Source: Zopfochytrium polystomum (taxonomy: Eukaryota > Chytridiomycota > Chytridiomycetes > Chytridiales > Chytridiaceae). From it: a stretch of 64,000 nucleotides of DNA. The stretch spans positions 1 through 64,000 of the forward strand of contig JAIVFJ010000275.1 of assembly GCA_025765615.1 (NCBI GenBank), read 5' to 3'. This document shows, piece by piece, positions 33,286 to 45,660 of this stretch (positions within the stretch are counted from its first letter, which is position 1; every line of letters begins with the position of its first letter). Under the pieces are notes generated by a model, which worked only from the letters and a program-made list of their open reading frames with translations, ran no database searches and had not been told where the DNA came from. The translations under genes were made by a program, and so were the position numbers.

Positions 33286-35983
33286 ATGAACAACAGCAAC
33301 GAGCCATGCGCCGCAGCAGTTGCCAGCAGCAACAGCGGCGTCGCCAGCGGCGGTATCGGCGGGCCACGACTTGACGATGTCGTGTACCTTGCAGTTAGGG
33401 GTCGGCGCTTCTGCGTCTCTTCGGCCGTGCTCGGTCACTTTCCCGACTCCATTTTGATGGCTCTGTTCCCGTCCGGGCTGGTGCCTTTCTTCCCAGCCCC
33501 CCACTTTCCCAACCAATTGCCGTTGAACCCGACCTCGCCCCAATCGGCCCATACTGCCAACTATTCGGCTGAAGCGACATCACAGTCTGTAAATTCACAG
33601 CTGCCTGTGGAGCCAGAGTCGTCCGGTGCGCGAGATGCAGTCGTATTTCCGCCCTCAATGAACGAGATGGACCGAGAATGTCATTCATGCCGGCTGCCCA
33701 TGCTACGCAAAAGTGTTCTGTTCCATGTACATTCGGGGGTCTGTAAATGTTCTGACGCGATTTCTATACCGGATTTGCTTCACAAAGCAGACCACGACCT
33801 GTCGCGACCATTTTTTGATCCCGAGAGCCAACTCCTTGAATTGCACAAACTTGAAGCGTCCAAGTTTGTTCGATGCGATTTGGACCCTAACCTCTTCGCT
33901 TACGTTGTGGCCAGTCTCCGACGCTTCTTGTTAGAGAATGAGAGCCGGAGGCAAATGGTGCTTGTTGGGAAGCAGGAAGGTACGGAGGGAGCTGGAGGTA
34001 GCAGCGACGACGAAACTGGCGCCGCCGACAGAACTGACACCGTCAGCGATGGAAGTATGGAGGACTTCGACCTCAGTGCCCATTCCCCGCATCCAGAAAG
34101 GCAACACAACGTTGGTAGACCCGATTGCCTTCCTATTTCGCCAACTCATATCTGCATTGCCCCAACCTCAATACTGACAGGGCTGCAGCCACACCGACCT
34201 TGAGAGAACAGAAGATACTCCCGCATTAGCTTCGGTGCTGGGAGCCCCTCAATCATCGGCTTCCTCGGCGTTGCTGCCGTCACCTCCAGTTGGTCAGCCA
34301 GTGGGGGATCCTCCTGCACCGGCTCTGACTTCAACACCTTCAAGTTCGCCTATGCCGACGGCTCCTTCTTTACAACCGCCACCGGTTGAAGCACTCCTTG
34401 TGCTGCGCGAGGAGACTGAGTTCTTCGTCATCCCGCACGAAAATAACTTCTCCCCAGCGCGTTCGTCATCTTTGTGCCTCGCGGGTTCACCCGCGTCCGC
34501 AACAGTACACTCACATACTGTGGAATCTTCGTCGGAAGGAGTGGAAGGGGGAGCTCCGTTTGCAATTGGGTGGCCTTTCCCTGCTTCTGGCAAGCAGCCC
34601 CATCTATCCACCTCAAATGCAGGCAGTAACAACACACAAAAATCAATCGCCGAGGAAATCGATTTACTTCGCCTGCTGGAGGACCCTATCCACAGTTCTA
34701 TGATTCGTCGCCATTGTGGGTCGATTTTGGCAAATCGCATGACAATCAGCGAGTCTTTTACAGCGATGAATTTTTCCTCCTCAAAGCAGTCCGCGACTCA
34801 AGCAATAGGTGTGCCTTCTGTTGGTGCGGATGCCGTCGCTTCTGGTAGCTTTCCACCCACGCCTTCTCCTCTTCAGCACCTGCATCTTGTCGATGCCATT
34901 GAAGCGCTGAGCGTTTTTAATCGAAATACGAGCTCGTGGGGATTCCGGGACTTCGACGGCACTGACGCGAAACTTCTTAGCGTCGCTTTGTTGGCATTGC
35001 GAAGTACGGAGGAGACTGACCGACTTTTCAAACAGCTAGAGGCTCGTGATAAAGATCTCCTGCCGTCTGAAGGTTTACCCACAGGAGGAGAGAAAAGCGA
35101 GCGATGCGGCTGGGATGGAGTGGACTCGTCACAGTGTCGGTCCAATCCCGTACCAGCAGATGGAAGCTTTTGTAAACCGGAAGCGTTGGCCGATTCGCCG
35201 AATGAGAGGTCCCCTCAGGGGGATTCTCCGTCATCCGTCGACGATGCGTGCGAAAGTGGCGAGGAAGAGGGAGGGCTTATAACGCAGGCCGAGATGGACC
35301 CGGTTTTGTCAGCGGCCGGTGCTGAAATTCCACCTTTTTCTCTTGCCCTTTTGTTAGCCCACATGCAAGCACGGCGACCAGTTCGCAAGTGTTGGTGGGA
35401 GCGTACAAAGGTGCGCCTCAATGCGAGTCATATTCTGCGAATGAGCGCTCAGTCTTCAACATCCCCCGGAACTTGCGCAAGGAATGGGGCAAGCAGTGCC
35501 CCTGCGTCCGTTCATTGCTTTGGTGACGCGGTTTCAGCTTTGCAGAATCCATCAGCTGTCCGAACAACCGCTGCTGCCGATAGCAACGAAGTGCGGATGA
35601 GAAAGTCTGAAATGCAGAAGTGCGCCGATAGCTTTGGACGGCGTAAGAGCGACCCTGGAACCGCTCCTTCGGGGAATGCCAGGAAACCGACGAGGCGAGG
35701 AATGTGGCAATACTTGTTCAAGAGTAAGCACAGCCGAGCACTGGCGGAAGCCCCTGCAGTTCCTGTTGCTACTTCAGGCGATGAAGCGGGGAGAAAGAAT
35801 GCAGCGTACCTGGATTCGGAAGACTCTGTCACGACTGTCAGTACTGTTGTACAAAGCAGTGCAGCAGCCGACACCGAAGCGGACGGGATCCCCCCGTACC
35901 ACGTCGGAACCAGTTGCGAGGGCCAACTCGAGGTACATGTATGGATTAGGCGAGTTTGGCTACTTGAATTTGTGGGATTGTGA
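33286..35983 (+). CDS. BTB/POZ-like protein, Whi2-like
   Basis: Starts at ATG 33286 (MNNSNEPCAAAV). A BTB/T1-like beginning, DDVVYLAVRGRRFCVSSAVL with ILMALFPSGLVPFFP, is followed by a second half DPESQLLELHKLEA and LFAYVVASLRRFLL. After one intron (34111-34180, 70 nt, both sides in phase 0) comes ALLVLREETEFFVIPH, a segment I associate with fungal Whi2-like BTB proteins, which work with Psr phosphatases to dampen TORC1 under amino-acid shortage. Total about 875 residues, longer than yeast Whi2 because of Ser/Pro-rich and acidic inserts (for example DDACESGEEEGG). The C-terminal 250 residues are basic and low complexity. The BTB call is fair; the Whi2 link is inference. Divergent from the F-BAR gene with about 200 bp between starts. 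Confidence 0.65.
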
Positions 35984-36060
35984 ACGATGAAGCGAACATT
36001 CGGCCTATTGCCTATCCCTTTTACTCCTTTCCTCTTTCTTTCTCGGGTTTGATCCCTCAC

Positions 36061-36112
36061 TTTTTTTTTTTTTTTTTTTTTTGCGGGTTTTTTGGAACAT
36101 TTTTTTTTTTTT
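36061..36112 (+). repeat. Poly-T tracts upstream of the SIKE-like gene
   Basis: A run of 22 T at 36061-36082 and a second of 12 T at 36101-36112 lie just before the ATG at 36133. Such dA:dT tracts often exclude nucleosomes at promoters. Confidence 0.6.
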
Positions 36113-36132
36113 AAAAATTTGTTTGTGGTGGC

Positions 36133-36858
36133 ATGGAACAAGTCACGGAAAAGCTGCAGGTTTTGGTTGGCATCCTCCAAGCAAACCAGGACGAGATTGC
36201 CACACTGCGATCGAAGGCGCAGGCGCTGCGGGTAGGGAACTGGTCCCACGGAAACTCCCTTTCTCCACAAACTGCTTACAGAGAAATGCGACGGCTGGCC
36301 ATCTACCAACAAACGTGTTGTAGGACCAGTTGGATGCAAAGCAGTCAGACCCGGACTTCACCCTTTTGCGCCAGCTGCCTCAAGGAGGTACACCAATCCG
36401 ACTGAGAGAATGTTAGCATTCATTTTGCACCATGACGGCTTTCAGATGACGCCCAGAAGCTACTCGCGCTTCTTAAAGAGAACCGAACGTTGAACCAGCT
36501 AATACGGCAGTACGAAAGTACAATGGAGGTGATTATGTCGAAGTTCAGGGCTCAGACGGTTCGTTGCGAATCTTTATTATCTGGCCGTCACACTGACGAA
36601 GTCCGTACAACGATCCGAAGATTTCCATTCAGCGAGAGAAACAGAGTCTATTACTCGCGGCCGATGAATCTCTTGAGCGCGAAAGAGTTGAGTGGATTCA
36701 TTCACTTTGGTCACGAGGATTAAATGGGTTTCCAGGCTGCAAACCGCGAGCTGCGAGAAGAGAACTTACGGCTTGCGGAGCAGCTGGATGAGTCAATACA
36801 TGTTATTAGGCTTGCTCTAAGGGCGTCGGATGACGGAGGGGAACTCCTTGGGCGGTGA
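36133..36858 (+). CDS. SIKE/FGFR1OP2-like coiled-coil protein
   Basis: SIKE and FGFR1OP2 are short coiled-coil adaptors of the STRIPAK phosphatase-kinase complex. Five exons join in frame: 36133-36231, 36324-36387, 36446-36558, about 36621-36686 and about 36736-36858, giving about 155 residues. Nearly all of it is heptad-rich coil: KLQVLVGILQANQDEIATL, DQLDAKQSD, KENRTLNQLIRQYESTMEV followed by IMSKFRAQ, then QREKQSLLLAADESLERER and NRELREENLRLAEQLDESI. The block STMEVIMSKFRAQ matches the SALELIMSKYREQ signature of the family. It is shorter than the animal proteins (about 210-250). All four intron choices keep the frame, which supports the model. Family call fairly sure; STRIPAK role inferred. 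Confidence 0.75.
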
Positions 36859-37189
36859 CTACGAATAGTAGTGTTTATATTGATGTAGGGAATGTAATCG
36901 GAAATAAAATAATGGGGGCGATAAATTGGCGCTACCATTACCGTTGTAATGAGCGGGGAAAGTGCTCAATCCACTTCCAAAATTCTCATGACCATTTCTA
37001 TTGACGGAACCACTGCACGCACCTCAGTATGAGATGTGCACCTTGAAGTCTGCTTGAAAACAAGTAATGACAGGACGGGTCAGCTACGAGGTACGGCCTT
37101 TTAGTTCCACAAGTTGCGCCTGTTCGTATTCTAGGTACCCATTGAGCAGTAGATGATGTAGGAGCGAGAAGCACCGCTGCAGACCCCCG

Positions 37190-38460
37190 TTTGCCACCAT
37201 CGCCTGGCGCACTGTTTGACACGATGGGCGAGCTGGCTGATTACGTAGAGACTTTTGCTTTGGAGCACGGCTATGTTGTTTCCATCGGAAGCAGCGATCA
37301 AACCAAAGTCCGCCTAGTTTGTACCCAACGAGGAACCTACAGGCCACACTGGCCTGGTAATCCCCGCACGTGGATGCTGAGAGTCGCAGATCGAGTACAC
37401 AACATGCAGGATGCCTGTTTTCAGTGGCTGGCAATAGGACAGTTGGTTTGGGAGGACAATGGAGGATTTCTGTTCTGGCTGGGCAACACACATGCAGCAT
37501 TGAGAACTTTCCCTCCTTGCACGCTGCTCGGAGATTAAGCAATGAGCAAGCTGATTATGTCAGGACTCTTATGTCAGCTCAGGTGAACAACTGAACAATC
37601 TTGCAAGTGCTCCGCCAGCCATGGCCTGGTATTCTTGTTCAACCACAGGATCTGTCAAACTTTCCGCAGCAAAAACGTCTGCTCGAGCTCAGGGGCTGAT
37701 CTTCCATAGAGGAGCTGGATTGACTTCAGAACGAAGACTACAATCACTTATTCCAGTTGGACGATGACCGACGTGTCACAATCTTGTTTTTTGCGCCGAA
37801 GGCGGTGATCGTCAAGGTACACGCTAATACTGCTACTCATGGATCGTACATACAAGGCCAACAAGTTTCACCTACCGCTTTTGAATATTGTGGCAACGTC
37901 AGGGAACAATTCAACGATTAGCATTGGGTTTGCCTGCTTGTCAAAAGAGGAAACTGGAGATTACACTTGGGCTTTGCAGCAGCTTTCAAAGCTGATTCAG
38001 ACATTTCCAAAAGTCATTGTGACAGACCGCAAAACTGCACTGATGAACACGATAGCTGATGGTTTTCCAGATTCTGCGCACCTTCTCTGTCGATGGCACA
38101 TTGAGAAGAACGTCCTCACAAGGGCGAAGACAATTTTCGTCGGCCCAGGTGGGCAGGAAAAAGCTGAAGAGTTGATGGGTGACTGGAGGAATCTCTGTAG
38201 CAGTGAATCAGTTCAAGTATTTGATCCTCAGGCAGCTCAGTTTTTGAGCAATTATTCTGAGAACCCAGAAGTTGACGTTTATGAGGAAAATTGGCTCAAC
38301 TGCAAAGAGCCATCTGTGAGTCCATGGGCCGACTGACACCCTCATATGGGGCATGACGCAAGTTGGTCAACGAGATGTGCCAAATGCGCCCAGCGACGCA
38401 ATGGAGGTTTATCGTGGTTCAAGGGGGGAGATTCCCATTACTGGGTGGTTCCCTTCTATT
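37190..38460 (+). mobile_element. Decayed MULE (Mutator-like) transposase
   Basis: The best frame (37839-38336) has the MULE transposase core: MDRTYKANKFHLPLLNIV, a SIGFACLSKE block, WALQQLSKLI, KVIVTDRKTALMNTI and HLLCRWHIEKNVL, which includes the D of the TDR motif and the CRWH block. Upstream (37190-37560) a broken FAR1/WRKY-like DNA-binding region is seen (VRLVCTQRGTYRP). The frames are interrupted and the third catalytic residue region is missing, so this is a remnant. It sits between two intact host genes; I found no clear long terminal inverted repeats. Confidence 0.85.
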
Positions 38461-38462
38461 GA

Positions 38463-40920
38463 TCATGATCTTTCTGTGGAAAAGCGATTGAGAATTTTTC
38501 GGGTTACTGTGTAGTAGGTCCAGAGTGATCCTTTTCTTCTTTTCCACATCAGCGTATGCGTCAACGCTCCGTTGACCCGACCTATTTCGATGGTAAACTG
38601 GACCCCTTCACTAGCACATTCAACTACCCAACCATCCCAAGAGTGGGTGATCGAACAGAAGTCCAAAACACGAATTAATTCCTTTGCCAAGTCGTTCGGG
38701 CAAACAAAGTTTGGAGCATTTGAACCGGAAAACCACTTTAACGTACGAGGAAGCTTTGCGCCTCCTACTACTTGCCCGTGATTGAATGAGACGTCCAGTT
38801 CCACTACAGTCGACTTTGAGGGAAGGCTTTCCGATCTTCGCCTTACGGATCTTCCTGCTGGGGCTGATTTCATACGCCCAACCAGGGAGAAAAGAGCGTC
38901 TGATAGGCGTCTTTGTCTGGCGCAGTGTGAAGCATTTACGCAGCTATTTTCAAAAGATGCTTGATCGCTCCTGAGCACTTTATCTTCATTGATGCCAGAT
39001 CTAGATTCCTCAGAACCAGGACATCGCGTGCTGTGCGACAATTCATCAGAGCCTCTCCTTGAAACCCTTGATTCGATAATTCCTGTAAATTCCTCCCATG
39101 GTGGTGATTTTGAACCGTCTCGTCGTTCTCGAATTGTACGAGGCGTCAAACACGGCGGATCTGACGTTACAGCAAAAACACTCCTCGCGCTGGCATTTTT
39201 GGGATCAATCTTAAGTTTGCTACCAGCTACGGCAAATGATGCGCCTTCTTTCCAACTTTGCGCTCTTCTAGCCGAACTGTTCGCAGCAATTCCCCGAGGG
39301 CTCGAAACCTCTCTGGGGAGGCTTCGATGCGGCGTCCTGATCTTAGTGAACTCGTCTTCTGTGTGCCCATCTTCGAAGCAACGTTGGCGAGGGGTTCCCT
39401 GCATCGTCTTTCGACGCTGGGGTTGCTTTATTTCAAGTCCTGCGGGACAGTGGTAGTTCGGCTCTGATGCCTCATGGGAAGAACGCGCTGTTGACTCGAC
39501 TACTGTTTTCTTTCGCTTCGAAGAATGACGAATGAGCCTTTTTGCCGTTCCTCCAGCGCGCTCGTACTCAGTGAGTAAATAATAGAGGGAAATTGCAGGA
39601 TTTGAGACAGCTGGCGTTGATTCGGCATCGTTTGGATTCGAGATTATCTCTGTGGCCACAACATCGGGATCGAATCCATAAAGCTTCAGTGACTGCAAAA
39701 TTTTTGGATCAAGAGGAACCGCTGGCAATGGTCGAAAGGGGATGAACGAATTGGGCGGCCCATCTTCGCCCTCCAATGTCCAGGGATGGTGGCGAATGCA
39801 GTCAAGTGTGGATCTTTCAGTTGGGTTCACACGTAGCATGGAATCGATAAGTTTTTGGGCATCTGCAGGGGGAAAGAGTTGGACGTTCGCTTTGAGAGAC
39901 CAACATGAATACGACCTTCTGAAAAATAGGACGGCATCGCGTAGGTTGCCGTTGCGATTTTTCGGCCCAATTCGCTGAGTTGTGTGTCAAAAAACGGTAG
40001 CTTCCCTGCTAACATGGCGTAAAGAATAACACCGAGGCTCCAGATGTCAACTTCTGGGCCTGTGTACTTTTTTCCGGTGATCATCTCTACGATTTTAAGC
40101 GGAGCTGCAGTTAGACCAACAAGGAGTAAGCCATAAGAGGATTATACCAGGCGATGCGTAGTGCGGAGAACCGCAAAATGTCGCAAGCTGGTCATCTGTT
40201 CGAAAGATATTGACGAATCCAAAGTCAATTATTCGAATCCGCTGATTGTGATCGAGGAGGATATTTTCTGGCTTGAGATCTTGTGAGGATAAATGCGTTA
40301 AAACTTTGATGCTTTAGCTTCCATTACTGAAGATACTCGCCTCTATGAATAATTGAGCTGCTGTGGCAATAATGCAGCGCAGATAGAATTTGACGAAACA
40401 GCTGTCGGGCGACCGTTTCCGACAATCTCCTATTTGTAACAATGAAGTCAAATAGCTCTCCTCCGCTGATGTACTCAAAGCACAAAATAATCTCCTGGTC
40501 CGTTTCCAGTACATCGAGAAGTTTTGCGATATGAGGGTGATTCAGAAGACGCGTTATTCGCACTTCTCTCTTAATGCGGGTGATGTGTTCTGGTGATTTT
40601 ATTATGGACTTGCATATTATTTTCAGGGCAACCTGATTTATTCAACAAAACGGAGGGAGTTCAACCAAAACGGCCGATTTCTCGTTAAATGAGGCGAGGA
40701 TTGACAAGTACAAGTAAACAAGGAAGGTTGTGCAATTCGAGAGCACCTTTTCGTTCAATTCGAGGTCTGTTGCAAGTCGAACTTGTCCGTAACTGCCCTT
40801 GCCAAGAGATTTTCCGACCACGTACCGGTCGAAAAGAGTGGCACCTTCGATAAACAACTCCACTCCTGGCTTTGAAATATGTAAGCGACTTGCATCGGAC
40901 TCCGTAGGAGCTTTGGGCAT
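38463..40920 (-). CDS. CAMK/AMPK-related Ser/Thr kinase with KA1-like tail
   Basis: Starts at ATG 40920 ([12 protein letters not shown]). Kinase motifs on minus: [42 protein letters not shown] split by an intron from [50 protein letters not shown]. The activation segment SPE joins [10 protein letters not shown] across an intron with a TAG acceptor. After the kinase domain comes a UBA-like stretch ([16 protein letters not shown]) and a 300-residue Ser/Arg-rich linker. The C-terminus ([30 protein letters not shown]) looks like a KA1 domain, which binds acidic membrane lipids in MARK/Kin1-type kinases. The order kinase-UBA-KA1 fits the MARK/MELK/Kin1 branch; I cannot name the orthologue. Convergent with the MULE remnant, which lies at its 3' side. 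Confidence 0.85.
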
Positions 40921-41655
40921 TTCTGTGGTTCTGCGCGGCCCTCGTTCTTTCCCACTCGAAGTTCCCGGCTTTTCCCGGCTTGAGCGCTGGGTTCCGGTTG
41001 CGAGTTGAGACCGAAGGGGAGGATAAACGGAAGGGACGAAGAAGCACGTAGAAAGATGAAAGGAGGGTAGGGGCGGAGAGGTTCGGGAGGCGAGGGCACG
41101 GATCGCTGAAGAGCTTGCGGCAAGAAGGAGCGAGCCGCGCGAGGATGAGTCTGCCCGGGGTTTGACAGGAAGGATCAGGAGATTATCAACCTCAAACGAC
41201 CACATTGCTAACATGAACAATCAGCGGCCTGAAGTGAGATGAGTCATTCTGCCGTTTGTTGTTTTTGTCCCAAAAATAAACGGAAAAAATTCAGGGACAG
41301 AAAAGAGAAGAAAAGAAAAAGGCTCCATGGTGCTTCCGTCGTCCTTCGGGCAGGGTGCCTTGTCAAATAGCCGCCGTTTTTCTTGGAAAAATATTAACGG
41401 TAATCATTGCGGCAATGGAACGTCCCTTCGACCTTGAAATTGTCCCCACCCTCGCCCCTTGCAACTAGATTTCGAGTTGTCTTCGACTTCCTCTTCAAAG
41501 ATTTTTGGGACATTACTGAGCCTGTAATACTCTCAACCCACAAGCTGTAACTAGCGTAAATATGACACGAACTTGAAATGAACTTGATCAATTTGAACAA
41601 ACCTGTTACCACCTTGACGAGGCACTGAGGGGGACCAATTCTGTGAAAAGTTCCA
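40921..41655. other. Intergenic region between the KA1 kinase and the copia remnants
   Basis: Holds the 5' flank of the kinase gene (on minus). An open minus frame at 41394-41714 (MSQKSLKRKSKTTRN) is not a family I know and probably belongs to retroelement DNA. On minus, TGGAACTTTT directly abuts the LTR-like repeat at 41656, in the position of a tRNA primer-binding site. Confidence 0.4.
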
Positions 41656-41970
41656 TGTGACACTACAACCGAGGTCTCAGTGATAAAGTCTAGGGATTTT
41701 ATTCGCAAAAACAAGCGTACCTGTCATAAAACCACAAGGATCAGGACTCCTATTATTATTCCCAGTTCTTTAGTTTCCAAGGCGTTATCAAAGTGTATTT
41801 GCGGCTAACCTGTCTTTATTATTAGGCCTGCTTTTACTACTTTTGTCTTAACAGTTTCCGTTGCGCCAGGGTTTTCTCAACATATTTTCTTTTTCAGTGA
41901 CTAACAGAGACTGCCTGACTGCCAAGGGATGGGGTGCCTGACAGGCTGAACCCCAAGCCTGCCTTATTTA
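41656..41970 (-). repeat. LTR-like repeat (family B), copy 1
   Basis: Inverted copy of 61870-62208; shared blocks include GGTCTCAGTGATAAAGTC, TTTATTCGCAAAAACAAGCG and CAGAGACTGCCTGACTGCC. The outer end reads TGTGACACTAC. Reading on minus it contains AATAAA near its end, as expected for an LTR. It abuts copia reverse-transcriptase sequence at 41968. Confidence 0.5.
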
Positions 41971-43008
41971 AGAACATTGCGTGTTTGCCAGGAGGAAGAA
42001 CTGCCCATTCCCAGACCTTGTGCTTGTCCATGAGAGAGTGAAGCTCCTCAAGCTCAGATGCAGTCTATTCTTCGTTATAGTCTGATGTGTGGGCTTCCTT
42101 GTGGGAACGTGGCACTGGTGGGAGTTGTGATTGGTGGATTGGTTCTTTAGGGAAGCGTGGTTCTGGCTTGGCTGATCCACGGTAGAGGTGCAAGAGATGG
42201 CGAGTGATTGGGTTTTGTCCTCGCTGGGGAAGCCTAGGAAAGCAAAGCTGGAATCACTGCCGTCTTCGACAAACTCTTTTTGTTGGATTCAGATTAGGAT
42301 GTCGGCTTACCTGACTTAGTGTAAATCGCATCGGCAGCAGCAACGAGGCCGCTGTCGACGAAGGAAGCTGGCTTCCAAGGCTCAAATCTCAACACCCCTT
42401 CCCCCCCCCCCCCCCCCCCCCCCAGATGCCTGGCACAGTTGCTGGCAAGTACGAGAGGAGGGAGCACCATGAGGAGGCGAGTTGGATAATCGACAGTAAG
42501 AGTCAAGTGGTGGCTCAACAGGCTCAAAAGAAGGAGAGTTGTCAGTTTCAGGAAAATCCATAAAATCATCAGAGAGAGAAGTTAAGAAATCAGAATTAAG
42601 AGATTGAAGCTTAGCGTCACTGCAGACAAGGCCAGGAAAGACATGCTCATGCAAGTTATAGTGGCATGTCCAAAGAATGGTCTGTGCAGCAAAGTCGTTG
42701 AATTCTGTCAGTGTCTTGCCAGAGTGAACATGCCAACAAAAGAGTTTAGGTTGGACAACATTGCATTGCACATAGTGATTATCCTGTTGCAGGAGAAACC
42801 AGTTGCTCGAAATTTGAAAGAGTTGCTCAACAGTGTGGCGGTGACAAATAAAGACTCTAGGAGTTGTTTGGTGCTGTACTTGATGGAGAAATGGTCCAGG
42901 ATAGAAGATGTGTGTTGCACATAATGCTTGTTGCAAGCACATTGATGGACCAAAAATTCTGAAATCAGAATAGCAGGTTCCCACTGTTGAATGGCGATGG
43001 TGTGCCAA
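41968..43008 (-). pseudogene. Copia-type polyprotein remnant
   Basis: The part at 41968-42180 is a diverged copy of the start of the copia reverse transcriptase found at 59560-59810 (both carry NQSTNHNSHQCH in one frame). Upstream on minus, 42430-43000 is open in several frames (for example LNSDFLTSLSDDFMDFPETD), as expected for the linker between integrase and reverse transcriptase. Frames are broken and a 23-base poly-C tract interrupts it. It truncates the neighbouring LINE. Confidence 0.5.
42401..42423 (+). repeat. Poly-C tract
   Basis: Twenty-three consecutive C inside the copia remnant. Length may be uncertain because such tracts are hard to sequence. Confidence 0.8.
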
Positions 43009-43249
43009 ATTTCAGGCCGAGGATCAAGGTTTTGGTGGTGTTTTCCTTTGGAGAGTGTAGGAGAGCGGAATAGAACTTAGAGCAATTTGGTGTCCAGCTG
43101 GGGTGACTAGTCACACAAGAAAGGACAAAATTGTGGTTGGAGGTAGTGGTAGTTCGACTTTTTGGACCCCCTTATCAAAATCTCTTGTAGCTCCTGCTGT
43201 GGGCATTGTGGCCGGTGGTGTGTTTATCGAGTGCGCAGAGGACAGGGTC

Positions 43250-45568
43250 CCGGAAAATGCGCCAGTCGAGGGGGCCTTCGAGGGAGCCTTGCTGGATCAT
43301 GGTGCCAATAGGAAAAGTGGGGGAAGGGCCAAAGGCAGTGATAACAAATGAACGAAACCGAGTTTGGGTGTTGACACGCATCTGAACATAAGACTCTGGT
43401 AGATGGATGCGATGCCAGGCAGAAATAAGGCCAGCGACTGGTGCGCTGTCAAAGGCCTTCTAGCTGTCGTTAAGAAGGAGGAAGAGGGGAGAGGAGGTCT
43501 CATGACAGTAATCTAGGGCTGAGCGAACCAAATGGAGGGGAGGATCAGGAGAGGAGCCAGGAAGGGCAGAGAAGTTACGGCCTTTGAGGATCACAGGGTG
43601 GAGGAGAGGATTTGGGATAAGCGGCGAAGACAGACGCCCTGGACTACTTTGGCGGCCATTTCACACAGGCTGATGGGTCGGAGGTTGGTGACATCACCAC
43701 CCCACGCGTCCTTCTTTGGAATTGGGAAAATGGCGGTGAGGGTCCATGTGGAGGGGATATCGAGGACAAGGAAGGTTCGTTGGACAAGGGAGAGAAAGAG
43801 AGTGATTGCATTGGGACCAGCCAGGAGTAAAAGTTCACGAGAGAGCTGGGAGGGGCCAGGGGCTTTATTGGGGGCGAGAGACTCAAGGACGGAACGGCAT
43901 TCATCAAGGGACAGAGGAAGCATGATGTGAGAAAAGGTGTGTGGGGGTATGTAAGGTCAGGGGGTCATCTCTTCATGTAGGGGGGACGTGGGGGGGAAGG
44001 GGTGAAGAGCCCGAGGACGAAACCACTGTTCCACCTGTTCACTACAAAGTCGGGGGATTTGGGAAGGGTCATATTCAATTTCCGGACCCTCTGGGGTCTC
44101 TGCCAGAATGTGATCAATGCTGGAGTTGGAGCGTTTGCGGTTGAGGATGTTGTTAAGAACATTGCGGATCTTTCCAGTGGAGAAAAGGTCTTGGCAGTGG
44201 TCAATGGCAGTGGCAATATCAGAGCGCTTAAAGGAGGCAGTTGCAGAGAGCTGGGCGCGATAGACTGCTTTTCGGAGGCGCTGGAGGAGTGGAAGAGCGT
44301 CGCTGGTGAAGGCTGCTGCAGTCACAATGGAGCTGGTGAAGCGCGCAAAAAGAAGGCACAGGGCATCCCGAGGGATTGTAGCGTTCCAAGACTCCGGGAG
44401 AGGGGGGAGGGCAACGAGGAAGGAGTGGAGGGGGAGTGTACCGCAATGAAGGCGTTTCCAGAGGTCCTCAATTTTCTTACGAGCCTCGACATAAGGGGCA
44501 AGGCGCTGGTCAGTCTTGGCTGGAGCTGTGGAGGAGCCGGAGCAAGGGAGGCAGCGTCGGGCAGTGCTGACGAGGAGCTCATGGAGGGAGGAAGAGATAG
44601 CATCTAGAGATTGAGTGTATTGGAACGTGCGACCAATGGGTGGATAATCAAAGGGCAGGGAAGGTTGGGTGAGGAACGTTCGTTCTGCTGGGGTGAGGGT
44701 GGAGTCAAGGGCGTCGAGGTTGTCCTGTAGGTTTGGGAGAGCTGTGTCAACCGTTTGGGCGAAGGCACATTTTTGATCCTCTGAAGCCTGTGCAGGCTGG
44801 ATAGTACGTCGACGGGTGGGGGTGAAGGGGAATGTTGTGTATGGGCAGAGGGCAAGTGTGATAAAGCAAGGAAGGTGGTCGGAGAAGTCTGGGAGGTGGG
44901 GATACTCTTCAGGGGAAGCGATGTTGGAGGAAGCGAGATGGTGGAGGAAGGTGTCGGAGACCCAAATGCTGTCAAGGTGTGAACGATATGTTGAGTTGGT
45001 GGAGGAGTGAGAGAAGGCAGAGAGGTTGGGGTGGGTAGCGCGAAAGGTATCCGATAGGCCACTGGCTGACAGGATAGGAAGGAACCTGCGGCGAGAGGGT
45101 GGGATGGGTTCAGCAGTATTATGATCGAGGGGTGAGATAAGAGCATTCCAGTCACCGAACCAGTAAGCTGGGTGATGTTGGGCGGAGTCGTGATTGAGGA
45201 GGTTGGTACACCACTCTTGGAGAGGTGTGGTTTCTGGGGACAGCCAAGAAGCAGGCCAGTAGATAGAACGGAAGAAGAGACGGCGATTGTGGAAGGAGAG
45301 GGTAATGGCAAGTCCTCTGGTGTTGTGTTGGCTGATGTTGGTGACGTGGCAGTAAAAGGAAGATGCCAAAATGAAGCCGACCCCCCGCATGTTTCGATGT
45401 TGAAGCGTCAGTGAAAATACCCATGTAGTTATTTGAGGAGTGTTGGCGGATTGCGTGTGTGGCGTTAACAGCAGAACAGCCAGTCTCTTGAAGTGCGAGG
45501 ATGATTGTGCCAGTTGATGTCATCCATTCCAGTATTGAAATACATTTGGAGGCAAGGTTTTGGCCCAC
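43250..45568 (-). pseudogene. LINE ORF2: endonuclease and partial reverse transcriptase
   Basis: The endonuclease begins around 45570 with WNVGQNLASKC and ILALQETGC (the catalytic glutamate block), then YWFGDWNALISPLDHN and SHLDSIWVSD, and near 44880 FSDHLPCFITL, the conserved SDH block. A 400-residue linker leads to the reverse transcriptase: ESLAPNKAPGPSQLSRELL, PIPKKDAWGGDVTNLRPISL (43700), and LFLLLNDS, stop, KAFDSAP (43450) where the palm motif should be. Frames change near 45390, 43950 and 43580. The thumb and YADD are missing. No active enzyme can be made. Confidence 0.8.
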
Positions 45569-45660
45569 ATTCCAGGTAGCAAAACAAGGGGGTGGGGGGG
45601 GGCGGAGGCATTTCGGGGGTGGGGGGAGGGGGAAGGGGGCATTGTTTATTGATGTGTCGA

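Noticed and set aside
44604..45311. Second long minus frame across the LINE endonuclease
   Set aside because: Pro/Ser/Thr/Leu-only composition; it is a shadow of the endonuclease frame in C-rich DNA.
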